Below the pieces are notes generated by a model, which saw only the letters and a list, made by a program, of their open reading frames with translations, searched no databases and was not told the DNA's origin. The position numbers and the translations under genes were made by a program. This document shows positions 9,375 to 19,583 of a DNA stretch of 64,000 nucleotides, piece after piece; positions within the stretch are counted from its first letter, which is position 1; the number at the start of each line of letters is the position of its first letter. The DNA is from Epithemia pelagica (Eukaryota; Bacillariophyta; Bacillariophyceae; Surirellales; Surirellaceae). Location of the stretch: positions 3,534,001 to 3,598,000 of the forward strand of contig OX337230.1 in NCBI GenBank assembly GCA_946965045.2. Direction: 5' to 3'.

Positions 9375-10146
9375 TGGAGGTACAGCACGGCAACTCTCTC
9401 GGACAAGTCCCCAGTCATCGTTTACATATTTACATATTTACATATTCCCTCGCCTTCCCGCGGCAATCACCAAAAGGACAAGAAGACCCGCGTGGCGATT
9501 GTTGTGCGCGGGCTCTCGTGTATTTCTTCTTTTTTTTGCATATCACAATGAACATAGTACCTAAAATACATAATGAAACCTTAGTAACACTCCGAACTCC
9601 TGCCCGTACAAAATGGATCTGATTGTGGAGGTGCGCACGATGGATCGAGACGATAGAGGTTGGCAGAGAAGTGTTGTGTGTGCACACACTTGGGTTTTTT
9701 TTTCGACCCCACACTAGCCAGGGGCGTTCCCGGTTCGCGCGGGTTCCGGCCGCAAGCCATGTGGGACTGTTTCGCGCGGTTGACGGAGCGTCCGGCGCGC
9801 GGGTCGTGCCGAGAACTCCGTTGGGATGCCAACGATCGCGAGCCTCGTGGGTGGGGTCGTGGAAGGGGTTCGCTCGCTAAAATTCCCGCTGGAGCCCGTT
9901 CCGATGGGTCGCCGATGGATTCCCCATGCGCGGGTTCGCTCCCGCCGCCCATTTGGTCACAGTGTCAGAGACTCCGTCGCAAGCCTGTTTATTTGTGCCA
10001 CTGTTTCCCAAATTCTTCCACAATCGATACCAGTTTTCATTCGCTCCTTCCCAAAGCAAGCTGCCTCGGTGAATAATTGATTCGACACAATCCCTGTTTT
10101 GGAGCGATACCGAAGAACACCCAAAAACATCCCACGCACACACACA
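9375..10146. other. Intergenic, GC-rich
   Basis: The region contains a triple repeat of ATTTACAT at about 9420-9447 and a CG-rich stretch around 9720-9950 with overlapping frames but no recognisable protein. The end is probably the 5' UTR of the next small gene. Confidence 0.4.
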
Positions 10147-10425
10147 ATGTCCACCCCTGTCCGTTGTTCCGTTCCGAGGTTCTTCCTCCTGGTCGGTTTC
10201 CTAACGCTTCTGGTGTCACCGCCGCAAGTTTTGGCGGCGTGGCAGCAACGCAACACCGCCAGGCTTCGAGCCGGGGGAAACTACTACCAAACCGACGAGG
10301 CCGACAACGAATTCCTAAACCTCCAAGACATTCGGTCCTGGAGTGGCAGCGGCGGCAGCAGCAGCAGCAGCCGCAGCAGCAGCAGCCTTCCGGTTTCCGA
10401 TTCCGCCAACGCTCGCACGGACTAA
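10147..10425 (+). CDS. Small secreted Ser-rich protein, unknown function
   Basis: The 92-residue frame starts at ATG 10147. This start was preferred over upstream non-ATG codons because it places a clear signal peptide at the N terminus (CSVPRFFLLVGFLTLLVS with an AxA-like cleavage site, QVLAA). The mature part is short and polar, with a run of Ser/Gly (SGSGGSSSSSRSSSS) encoded by AGC/CAG triplets. No known domain was seen. It could be a short cell-wall or secreted peptide, or the first exon of a longer gene. Confidence 0.45.
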   Translation: MSTPVRCSVPRFFLLVGFLTLLVSPPQVLAAWQQRNTARLRAGGNYYQTDEADNEFLNLQDIRSWSGSGGSSSSSRSSSSLPVSDSANARTD

Positions 10426-11033
10426 CAAAACGGCCGGAGGCGTGCTTCGTGGGGGCACCCCGGGGGGGTATGTGCTCCTGTGCGGGGGAAAACAAGCATC
10501 GCGGTGGATGCCACGGTTGGAAGCGCCTACCAAGGATTGTTTGCCGGTTTGTAACGCCATCGCCCGCGGTGCATAGATTCGTAAGGGCACCCACCCGGTG
10601 TGGCAGAGAGTTCGAATGCGTGGCATCACGAATCGGGGATGGAACGAGATTCGATGCGGAGGTTTCGTCGAAAACCAAAAAGAAGTCTTGCTACGATAGA
10701 TTATGTTAAACCTGTATAATAGACCGAAAACCATACGCATATGTGTAAACAATACAAAGATTGAATGGATAGAGTTCGTCATGAGGAATTCGTATTGAAA
10801 TGTTATTGAAATGTTATTGAAATGTTATTGAAATGTTTAACATTGGAATTTTTACAAATATGTTCACAAAATCAATGTTGACAAGTTTGTAGGTTGTAAG
10901 TCACGAACGGAGAGGACAGATGGTTGGACGGTCGCAATTCGCAAGGTCACGGAGTTGCATTCCACTGCCCCCTGCCGGGCACGCGCCTTTGTTTTTACGC
11001 TAACGACCGATCGTGGTCCCACCTCACAATACC
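10426..11033. other. Intergenic with AT-rich minisatellite
   Basis: No gene is recognised. The second half is AT-rich and includes the 11-bp repeat at 10794-10837. Confidence 0.4.
10794..10837. repeat. 11-bp minisatellite ATTGAAATGTT x4
   Basis: Four consecutive perfect copies of ATTGAAATGTT are visible in an AT-rich intergenic stretch. Confidence 0.95.
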
Positions 11034-11390
11034 ATGAGAAAAGCCGATCCCCCCGGAGCCAAGCGCCGGAAGCACGCATCGTCGGATGCTGCTGCTGCTG
11101 CTGCCAATGCTTCTGCGCTCCACCACCCATCGTATTCGAGGAGGCTGCTCCAACGACTCGCCTCCGTCGTGACCGTGGTGACGATCGGGGTGTGGATCGT
11201 TGTCGAGACCGTGGACACGCGGTGGTTGCAAAAGAACCATGCCACCACCGTCACGGCCAAGATTCCTCCCCGCCTGCGGGCATCGCCACAACTCGTGGCA
11301 TCGCTCGACGAAACGATGATGGACGACGGGAACTGGATCGACGTGACCAACCTCGGGGAAGAAACAGCAATGGATTGGCTCAAACCCTAA
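11034..11390 (+). CDS. Small single-pass membrane protein, unknown function
   Basis: The frame starts at ATG 11034 and encodes 118 residues. A basic N terminus (KADPPGAKRRK) is followed by an Ala run from GCT repeats. A transmembrane segment follows (LASVVTVVTIGVWIVVETV), and then a polar tail ending in WIDVTNLGEETAMDWLKP. Basic N terminus plus one membrane helix suggests type II topology. No family was recognised. The acidic Trp-containing tail may be a binding motif, but that is only a guess. Confidence 0.42.
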   Translation: MRKADPPGAKRRKHASSDAAAAAANASALHHPSYSRRLLQRLASVVTVVTIGVWIVVETVDTRWLQKNHATTVTAKIPPRLRASPQLVASLDETMMDDGNWIDVTNLGEETAMDWLKP

Positions 11391-12625
11391 GGGGATGCTT
11401 CCACGGCCTTTCGTTTCACGGATTTCTGCCCTTTTTGCCAACACACACACCGAAAGAGAAAGGGTCGTGCGCTCTCTGCTCGAGGACGATCCCTTGGCCC
11501 GGGACGGGGGATCCAGATCCAACGGGAAAACAGGCCCCAAAAAAAAACACACACACAACGCGAACGCACGCTGCCATGGTTCCATGCCAGTGGGACTCGA
11601 AGATAACCATAGAAACGGAACTAAAAACTCGCAGCGACGAACCCTTCGGCTTCGTTTTTGTTTCCAATACAATCGTTCGGTGCTCGAAATCCTTGCTCGA
11701 AATCCTTGCCCACCACCGTCCGAAACCGCATTCCGTACCGTTCCGGACCGTGCCATCGTCCATCGATTCCCGCCGAACCGTAGTTCGGGAGGGGCATGGT
11801 TGCCACAGTGTTGGAAGGCAAACCCAACCCATCGTTGGTTGTCATCCCCAACCCCGTTTTGTTTCGATGGTCAACGACAGGGTTTTCGTTCGTTTTGTGA
11901 ATGGGGAAGTCCCACAACCATACAGATTGCTGATGCACCACACCAACCACTTGGGTTCGTTTTTTCGGAGGGAAACTTGGTTTTTCGGAGGAAACCTGGT
12001 GGAAACTTGGTTTGTCAAGAGAAACTTGGTTTTCCAACAGAACTTTGGTTTTCGAATGGATGGAAACCTGGTATCACAACAATTTTTCTTCTCGTGCCTT
12101 CCGTTATCGTTTGGGACTTTTTCGTCTTCGCCGTGCTACAAAAGTGGCGGTTTCGCCAACCCTTGGCAATCGGATGGCCGTTCCTCGTTTGCCAACAAAT
12201 CCACAACGATGGGCACAAGTTTCGACTTTTGAAAATAGGCAGGGCACTGCTCGTTCAAGACATTCGACTTCGGAGGTTCCGTCAGTCCCGGAATGTTCTC
12301 GAGACGTGCATTCCGTTTTCACGCGGTCCTTCAACGCGCGCCTCGGAATGTGGAAAGTGCTTCAACGGATCAATCTGGCGACAGTGATCGAGCGTTGAAT
12401 GGGCCGGACGATCAATCGACCCAAGTCCCACTTGTTGGGCTGTTCTGACGAACGAGCGTTGCGGAATGGAAGAAACATCCAACCATCATCCCGAGAAAAC
12501 ATGGATGTGAACGCAATGTTCCCTGAGGCACGAGCGATCTAGTTCCATAGCTCGTTGAGCAGGAGCACAAAAACGCGGAAGAATCGATACACACGAGGGA
12601 AACCAACACATCCGATTCGTCAACA
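11391..12625. other. Intergenic with degenerate ACTTGGTTTTC repeats
   Basis: No gene is supported. At 11945-12075 variants of GAAACTTGGTTTTTCGGAGG and GAAACTTGGTTTTCCAACAG recur about six times. A related array occurs at 14640-14765. A short duplication of GCTCGAAATCCTT lies near 11680-11710. Confidence 0.5.
11945..12075. repeat. Degenerate repeat array, unit AACTTGGTTTTC
   Basis: About six imperfect copies of GAAACTTGGTTTTCCAACAG-like units occur. They are related to the array at 14640-14765, so this is a dispersed short repeat rather than a local accident. Confidence 0.7.
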
Positions 12626-13179
12626 ATGTTCCGCCGAAGCCGACCCTCGGTGACTTCCACGGACAAGAATACCGCTGCCAGCCGGGACGATCCCTTGGGA
12701 CTCGCGGACATGATCCTCAGCAATCCTCCTCCCTTGTTTCGAAGCACGACCAACATCGATAAAACCCGCCTGCTATCGGAGGCCAAGGAGGTGACGGAAA
12801 AGTATGTCTTCAATTATCCCTCGGCGCTCTTTGCTGCCTCGAAAGGAAACAAAAATAACGGAGAGGCCGCTACCAATCGCTCTGCGGGCTCACAACGCTC
12901 CCGAGCTGCTACCAAAGGAAACAACAACGATAGCAACAACCATGGCAGGAACCATATCAACCAGAAAACGATGAAAAGGACGAAACAAAATTCCATCCCT
13001 CCCGTCGCAACTACTTCGGACCGGGAAACGAAAAATTCCTCTCCGATTTCCGTCACCGACTTTTTCAATACTCCCACGGCTCTCTTGGGAGAGACCCAGA
13101 GTGCCTACGAAGCTTTGAAAGCCGCTTCCGAGACTCTTAACACCAACGACTTCTTCCAGCTTCCCTCGACCTTGTTTTC

Positions 13180-13231
<52 letters not shown>

Positions 13232-14005
13232 CAACAACAACAACAACAGCAACAAGAAGAATGCGACAAAGAATCGTCTTCCTCACGGCAACCATCGTCT
13301 TCTTCGAATCCTTTGCAAGAGGAGGCAGAGGCTCGGAATTTACCATCGCAACACAATACGGCAGAACACATCCGGAAACGTCTGCAAAGGCTCGAAGACA
13401 CCATCGATGCTCTGCGGCACCCATCGTCACCATCACAATCCACGGCAGCAGCAGCAGCAGCAGCAGCCACCCCCGCTGCCGTCACCCAGCTCTGCCTGAT
13501 GCTGGACGCGATCGAGATTCCCCGCGACGAGACTGCCCTGCGATCCAAGCGCAAGGAACTCATCCAGAGAGCCGAGGCACTCAACAACAAAGTTTCTCCC
13601 GCCAAGAAAGACCCTCCGGGAGAATTCCAAACCACCAATAGCGATGACGATGGCCAAAATGAGGAACCACCACCCTCTTCCACCCAAGAGGACAAGGAGG
13701 ACGAAACACCCGCTGCAGCAACCACGCTGGCCGAATCCCGCTTTGTAGCCATCGAGCGCAAGATCCACGCCCTCGAGCGAAAGCTCTCGGCCGACCACAC
13801 CATCACCTCTGCCCCGCTCCACGAAAGCGTGGTGGCGGAGCTCGTTACCCAGCTCTGCTGCCAGCTGGACGGAGTGGAACTCCCGTCCTCTCGCGACAAC
13901 CAGGAGGCGTGCTCTAGGCTCAAGGCTCGCCGCAAGGAGCTCTTGCAGCGGGCCGAAGCCATCGAAGACCTGGCGTGGGTCGGAAGCACCCGCGCCGAGT
14001 TTTGA
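12626..14005 (+). CDS. PolyQ protein with two BAG-like domains (putative Hsp70 co-chaperone)
   Basis: The 459-residue protein starts at ATG 12626. The N-terminal third is low-complexity, with three related motifs at about residues 61, 145 and 176 (VFNYPSALF, FFNTPTALL, FFQLPSTLF). A polyglutamine tract of about 25 residues follows. Two helical units then occur, at about 248-335 and 373-452. Each has an ExKxxxLExx helix, a long loop, and a helix containing LDAIEIP or LDGVELP that ends in RRKELLQRAEA or SKRKELIQRAEA. That final helix is the signature of BAG domains, which bind the Hsp70 ATPase domain and act as nucleotide exchange factors. The assignment is from pattern memory; the tandem arrangement supports it. 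Confidence 0.62.
13180..13256. repeat. CAG/CAA coding microsatellite (polyQ)
   Basis: A run of about 25 CAG then CAA codons encodes polyglutamine in the BAG-like protein. The switch from CAG to CAA along the tract is visible. A second short AGC run encodes polyalanine near 13443-13470. Confidence 0.95.
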
Positions 14006-15182
14006 GCACAATCGTTTGGGACGGAAGCGATATACATTCAGCCTTCGACAGGCGACCATTCGCGTTATCCAAATCTCGGTCGAAACGGCGCAACACGTCG
14101 TGCCGGCAACCTTGTACCAATCATCACCCTCCAGCTAGGAATGGGACGAACGATGGTTGGGTCACTCTTCCGCGGAGAAACATTAAGCCATCGGAACGCT
14201 TTCTGGTTCCAATTCGCGACCAGAAGCTCCCGGGTAGTAGTAGTACGGATAAATTCAGTTCTCGCGCAACACTTCCGTAGAGGAGAAGCGGAGAAACAAG
14301 AGGATATCCGTCGATATCATGTCTTCGGGTGAGCCAGTCTCTGACGAAACGCGAAAGACATAGGCTATGGTCAGTAACATAGCAGAATTTTTCATCTGCC
14401 TTCGTTTTTTCAACCTTGTCCCCATGCTATGTGTTTCTCGCGTGCATTACACGGAACCATTTCCGGAGCGGCGGAAAGAGGATAGTTAGGGACATCGTGT
14501 CTTTGAATGATCCAGTAATACGAAAATAGAACTACAATTTTTTCTTCTTTCTTCTTCTATTATAACGGTGTCACCGTTCTACGAAACACAACCAGTGCAT
14601 CCACACGGATGATCTGGTCGAACCGTTACGTATATCACAGAAACTTGGTTTTCCTACCATAGCTTGGTTTTCCAACAGATACTAACTTGGTTTTCCAACA
14701 GAAACTAACTTGGTTTTTCGGCAGAAACCTTGTTTTCCAACAGAAACTAACTTGGTTTTCAAATTAACATTCGTAATTTCTCTAACAAAGGATTACTTTT
14801 ACATTACAGTATTACTTGTAGCACTATCTATTCAATCACCATTATACGATATCGACACAAACAAGTTGGTAGAGAAACGTCCAATCCCCTCTCATTGTGG
14901 TCGGTGACTTAGGGCTTCTATCCGTTCGCAATCAGTGGTTTCGATCGAAACAAAGCGTTTTGTGTCCGCACGAATACAGGCGCAATAGCTCCACAATTGC
15001 GATTTCGTTGAGGCTCGTCCATCGTTGTTTCATTGTGTAATACAGGGCATCGATGGCCGGATTTTCCTCGAAAAATTGCCTCCCATTGTGCCTTTTTGAT
15101 CATATTGAAACACATACACATTCATTCTTTCATCGTCCACTCGCGACCACCAGAAATTCTCGGCATCCGAATTTTTGCAGTG
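14006..15182. other. Intergenic
   Basis: No gene is recognised. The region contains the repeat array at 14640-14765 and a pyrimidine-rich stretch near 14540. Confidence 0.4.
14640..14765. repeat. Second AACTTGGTTTTC repeat array
   Basis: About six imperfect copies of (C/A)TAACTTGGTTTTCCAACAGA lie here, related to the array at 11945-12075 about 2.6 kb away, on the other side of the BAG-like gene. Confidence 0.72.
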
Positions 15183-16100
15183 TCAGGAAGCCCTAACGCG
15201 AGCCCGCAACCAGTTCCAGTTTCGTGGATCATCGTCATGATTACCCTTGGTGTATTTCTCGGGAGGTATTTCGAACGAATTATTGTGGTCTAGCGAGTTG
15301 TCTCGGGCTCGTTTTACGCATCTCCGATCCAGAGCCTCTTCCGAGGGCCCGTGATCGTTGTCATCATCGACAACGTTGAGAAATTCCAACCCGTTGTCAT
15401 TGATGAGGCTTCTCGCGAGCGAGGAAAAGGGATGTCGAGGGGTATCGATACTCGCGGTAGCGGAGGAAATGGTTTCCTTAGCTATGGATTCCCGAAAGAC
15501 GATGCTCGACAGCCGGGCATCGACGTGGGTCACGTCCACGTTGTTTCCGCACAAGACGATGCTCCGACAAAATTCCGGTGGCTTGGGATTTTCTTCGGGA
15601 GCTATCGGTGGCTCCGACCGTCGGGCGGCCACGTCTTCCAGAATGCTCGCTGCCGCGTAATCGTATCCGTACCGGTCGCAAAACTCGAAAAATCGTGACA
15701 TGTAACACGAAACCACCACCCCGTCGGCTTTTCGGTAGGGTTCGGCCTCTTTTTCAACGGACACGGGGCGGTAGGGAAGCTCGGTGATCAAGAACCGGAG
15801 GGGCCCTCGGTTGGATCGAAACGTAAGAGCGTATTCCAGCTTGGCACACGAGGACGTCCTCGAGATTCCGTTCGTGTCTTCGCCCCGAATCAAGACGACC
15901 CGAAAGGAGCGAAAGGGGCGGTAGGACAAAATTCCGTGCCGAATGATGGCATCGGGGAGAGCGATCGGGAGTGGTGGCAGACTCCTCTTGCTGCCGCTCA
16001 GTTGCTTCTCGTTCGTGTCACTCTGGACTGCGTCTTCTCTTGGATTTCGGAGAACCAGAATCGCGGCAAGAATGCACTTGGTCTCTTGCTCGTCGGGCAT
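15183..16100 (-). CDS. Unrecognised protein
   Basis: The 305-residue frame starts at ATG 16100, the first ATG in a frame that opens at 16145. The middle section looks like a folded domain (FRVVLIRGEDTNG, LEYALTFRSNRGPLRFLITELPYRP, VVVSCYMSRFFEFCDRYGYDYAAASILEDVAARR). The C-terminal third is polar and Arg/Asp/Asn-rich. I do not recognise a family. The uninterrupted length and amino-acid balance support a real gene. No signal peptide or membrane segment was seen. Confidence 0.5.
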   Translation of the reverse strand: MPDEQETKCILAAILVLRNPREDAVQSDTNEKQLSGSKRSLPPLPIALPDAIIRHGILSYRPFRSFRVVLIRGEDTNGISRTSSCAKLEYALTFRSNRGPLRFLITELPYRPVSVEKEAEPYRKADGVVVSCYMSRFFEFCDRYGYDYAAASILEDVAARRSEPPIAPEENPKPPEFCRSIVLCGNNVDVTHVDARLSSIVFRESIAKETISSATASIDTPRHPFSSLARSLINDNGLEFLNVVDDDNDHGPSEEALDRRCVKRARDNSLDHNNSFEIPPEKYTKGNHDDDPRNWNWLRARVRAS

Positions 16101-18001
16101 TCTCCTACTTTTGGAGCCAGCTCTCGTCTCTGGTAGGGAAATCAATAATCGGTGGTTTAGAAATTCTCCGGGGAGATTTTTTCAATATCTTGGTCTTGTT
16201 TCTTTGTCAATCTCCCTGGAATTTTTTTCTTGAAACACCGATCAAATTATATGATTGACATCAGAATTCGATTCTGGCAGGAATACGAACAATTCGGTAT
16301 TTGTGTGGAGCTGTATGAAATTGGAATCGTCGAAGGTAGGAAAATGCCTTAATGCCTTGCTCGGTGATCCACGAGTGCTCGTTAGTAAAGTTCTTGCTTT
16401 GCTATCGAAAGTGTGCTATTATGGAAGCAATTGGTGTTTGGGACATGAAATTCTGTAGAAATGTGATGATGATGTTCTTTTCATACTTCTATTTCGAATA
16501 AATTCCGCGTGACAACACACCACACGTACAACCGATCATGATGCGTATGACTGCTTTACGTGATGGTTTCTGTCGTGCCATGAGAAATTCTGTTTCGGGA
16601 GCGAAAAAGTTGGTCCCGGATGCTGACATTGGGGGTGTCACAATCCGCGGGATTCTTCTTCAACGAAGTTCCTATCGCGCCCGCCGGAACCTACCGATAC
16701 CGAGGTGGCCGACACGAGCATGCAACCGTTATTGGCGGGTAATTTCTGTTTTTGACGAATTCCGAACGATTTTCTCCATCTGCACAATCTGTCCTCTCGA
16801 GTCATTCGGAAGGGGCAATTCGGAAGATGAGGGGCTTCCCGAGAACAATGGTGAAAAACACGAGCAGAAATCGACCAGTGCATCAAAAGAAGATGACACA
16901 TGCAACGAAGTCGCGCAATGCAAATGCCACGATCCATCCGATGATGGAAAACGCAAACAGTGTGAAACACACAAGAGTGCCAAAAATGTTTTGTGTGTGA
17001 GGACAAAAATGATGTCATGGGAAGGACGCATTCCAAATGGGAAACCTCAAACTGTGTGCTCTTCCTTTTGGAGACAAACTCGAGAAAGGAGAGGCCATTG
17101 GTGCTCTCCAGCCTTGCTGCATGGAGACAGCCAGCAGGAGCCTGCTGCAGGATGGCAACAGTCCCAGAGGCGCCTCGCTCTTCCCTGGGAAAGAGCAGGA
17201 GAGCAGAGAGAGAATTCCTCTGGATCAGGAGCGGGTGTGGCAGCCCATCAGTTGATCCAACTTTGAGGAGCAAGAGGCTGCTGGATGAGGAGCGGCAACT
17301 CCTGACTGATCAGAGGAGGACAAAAAGGAGCAGCAGCTGACACGGAGCTCTGTTGGCTGTTTGATGGTCTGACTTGTTGGAGCTGCTTGACATGTCACTT
17401 GGTGGTGTCTCTGGGGCTGCTGTGAATTGTGCAGCTTGGGGCAGCGCGCTTGCGCTTCCTGCGTGTCCCCACCACAGATGGCATCCTTCCCTCCTCTCTC
17501 TGGTGCGGAGTCACTCCAGGGTGTGATCTGTCCTGCTCTCCTGCTGTCTGCAAGCAGCTGTCCTTGACCCCTCTTGGTCACCATCCCTGACTCCAGCCTT
17601 GTCTTGCAAGTGCAAGCAAGCCACCTGCTGCTGGCTTGCCTAGCCTGGTTGTTGGTTGCATTACTATGGTTCTGTATCAAATTACCTGGTGCTGCCGCCA
17701 AGACAGGGCCTCCCTGCTAGCAGCACATTAGCTAGCCCTTCTCGGGGGAATATGGAAAGACAAAGAGTGTTTACCTTTGCGAACGATGGACTGAGAGGGG
17801 CTGCTACTCGTAACCAAATGGAGTTTTTTTTAAACCAAAAATTTATGCGTTCTCAAAATTGAGGAATTTTCTATTCTGAAGCACAGTGAATACTACTTCA
17901 TACCACGTCGAAAGAATATGTACTCCACCATTTGTATCTTTCGAATAGTAATGCATAACACCCAAGAAAGAGACGGAAGAGACTTTTAATGCCTTTAATG
18001 C
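16101..18001. other. Intergenic, includes CpG-depleted island at about 17050-17720
   Basis: An ATG-started frame at 16538-17266 (242 codons) is open but shows no recognisable domain and runs into the CpG-poor stretch, so I do not call it a gene. From about 17050 to 17720 the sequence is GC-rich (about 55 percent) but holds only around a dozen CpG, with many CAG, CTG, TG and CA steps. It differs sharply from its surroundings and looks like an old decayed repeat. Confidence 0.5.
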
Positions 18002-19333
18002 CTAGGCAAGTTGGGCTTGCTCCCATATGCGATCGTAATACGCAACAATCTGATCAATATACTCTTTCTTTCTTCCATACGGAAGGGGCATAAAAGATTT
18101 TTCAAAACCTGTAATAATAATATCCTTCAATTGCTGAGCGGTCAACTCCAATTTGGTTGCGGCCAATTCCAATTCTTTCACCATGTCCGTATGGGAAACT
18201 GTGCAATTGTCTGTGTTCAATGTAACGGCCATTTTTGCGTCGAGCATTCTTGTAATGGGATGATTCCTCACATCCCCGTGCATCTCGGGAATAGTTTGCA
18301 AGTTGCTGGTCAAGCAGACCTCCAGACAAATACGATTGTTGGCCACGTATTGGCTCAGTCGATCGACGTATTCTTGTCGTTTGGCAGGGTCGTTTAAATG
18401 CTCAACCTTCGATGCATCAAAGATGTTAAACCCATGCCCGATGCGCTGGGTGTAACAATCGACTATGGCCTCATAGATGCTAGCAGCACCGTAGGCCTCC
18501 CCCGCATGCACGGTCTTTTGGATCAAATGCTTGTGGGCGTAGTGAAAGGCTTCGGCGTGATCAGCCGCAGGATTGCCATTCTCGGCGCCGGCAATGTCCA
18601 GCGCCACAATGGGCAGTCCCGCATTCCGTAACTTGACGGCTTCGGTCGCCAGTGCCATGGAGGCTAGACCGTACACCCTATGGGGATCTTCCGCCGCGTG
18701 GACTTCGAACAACGCGGCATAGTAGGGGGAAAAGTGCTCGTTAAAATATCGCAAGGCGCATATTGTAGAATGATCCCGTAGGAATACTCCGGCTCATTCC
18801 CGGCTTGGATTTCGGGTGCCGCATTTTGTTCTTTCGTGGCTCGCTCCAATCCAGCGAGTACCGCGTGACAAATTTGTGGGATCGTTAGTTTTCCCGGAAT
18901 CGCCAGTAGTTGCGGCCCAAAACGGACTTCGAAGTAGCGTACCCCCACGGCATACTAGGCCGTCCCCATTCGATTTGAACAACATGTGTCAGCGACGATA
19001 AGCTTCGGTAAATCATGAACGCAAACAGCGAAGACCATAAACCTAGAAATAAAGTTTTACCTGATCCTGTGCGAATTCGTAGGCAACACGCTCTAGCGCT
19101 GGAGCCTGGCGCAAAACGGCGGTCGTGTACTGAAATCCACTAAGATATTCTTCCAAATTGGCATACGACGGTTTGAAGACTTTTTCTATCAATCCCTCTA
19201 CGGTATCGGCCGGTAAGTCGACATCTTGCTCTTTTGCTAATTCCAAGAGTGTGCTCAATCGCATACTGCCATCCAAATGACAGAGCAACTCTGCCTTCGG
19301 CAGAGCTTTCAAGACCTCTTTGGGCACTTTCAT
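18002..19333 (-). pseudogene. Adenosine deaminase (ADA family), spliced, with a 5-bp frame disruption
   Basis: The gene starts at ATG 19333. Exon 1 is 19061-19333. A GT-AG intron spans 18955-19060 (phase 0, joining FAQDQ to YAVGVRYFEVRFGPQ). The coding part then resumes to 18002. Motifs of the ADA/AMP-deaminase metal-dependent hydrolase fold are visible: HLDGS, VHAGE, RIGHG and NTDN. ADA converts adenosine to inosine in purine salvage. Two oddities are present. The frame changes at 18761-18765, where five extra bases interrupt the conserved strand between GIIL and RYF. In addition, the first metal-binding His of the HxHLDG motif reads Leu (ELLCHLDG). All other parts are well kept. The gene may be a recent pseudogene, or the 5-bp change may be an assembly error. 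Without it the protein would be about 406 residues. Confidence 0.75.
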
Positions 19334-19583
19334 TATGGCCGCTGTTCTTCCGAACGTTTGGTAATTTTATGGATGATCTTGTAATTTTCATTCATGAAAA
19401 TTTGAAACACTCGACACTAGTGACTCGGTACAAGCCTATAATTTGCCTGCTTGAGAAAACTGGACGCTTTTCGAAAAATGTTACGAGGTAATATCAATTC
19501 TTATGCATTGTCTCTGACGATTACACTTTATAGCGAAGATCTCGAAATATCGACCATTCCTATGAAGATTATTATGCTTATCA

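Noticed and set aside
9581-10709. Several overlapping GC-rich frames on both strands
   Set aside because: They overlap each other with no recognisable domain; high GC lowers stop frequency. Only the small signal-peptide frame at 10147 was kept.
16538-17266. 242-codon ATG-started frame
   Set aside because: The composition changes abruptly where it enters the CpG-depleted island and no domain is seen; more likely a chance frame.
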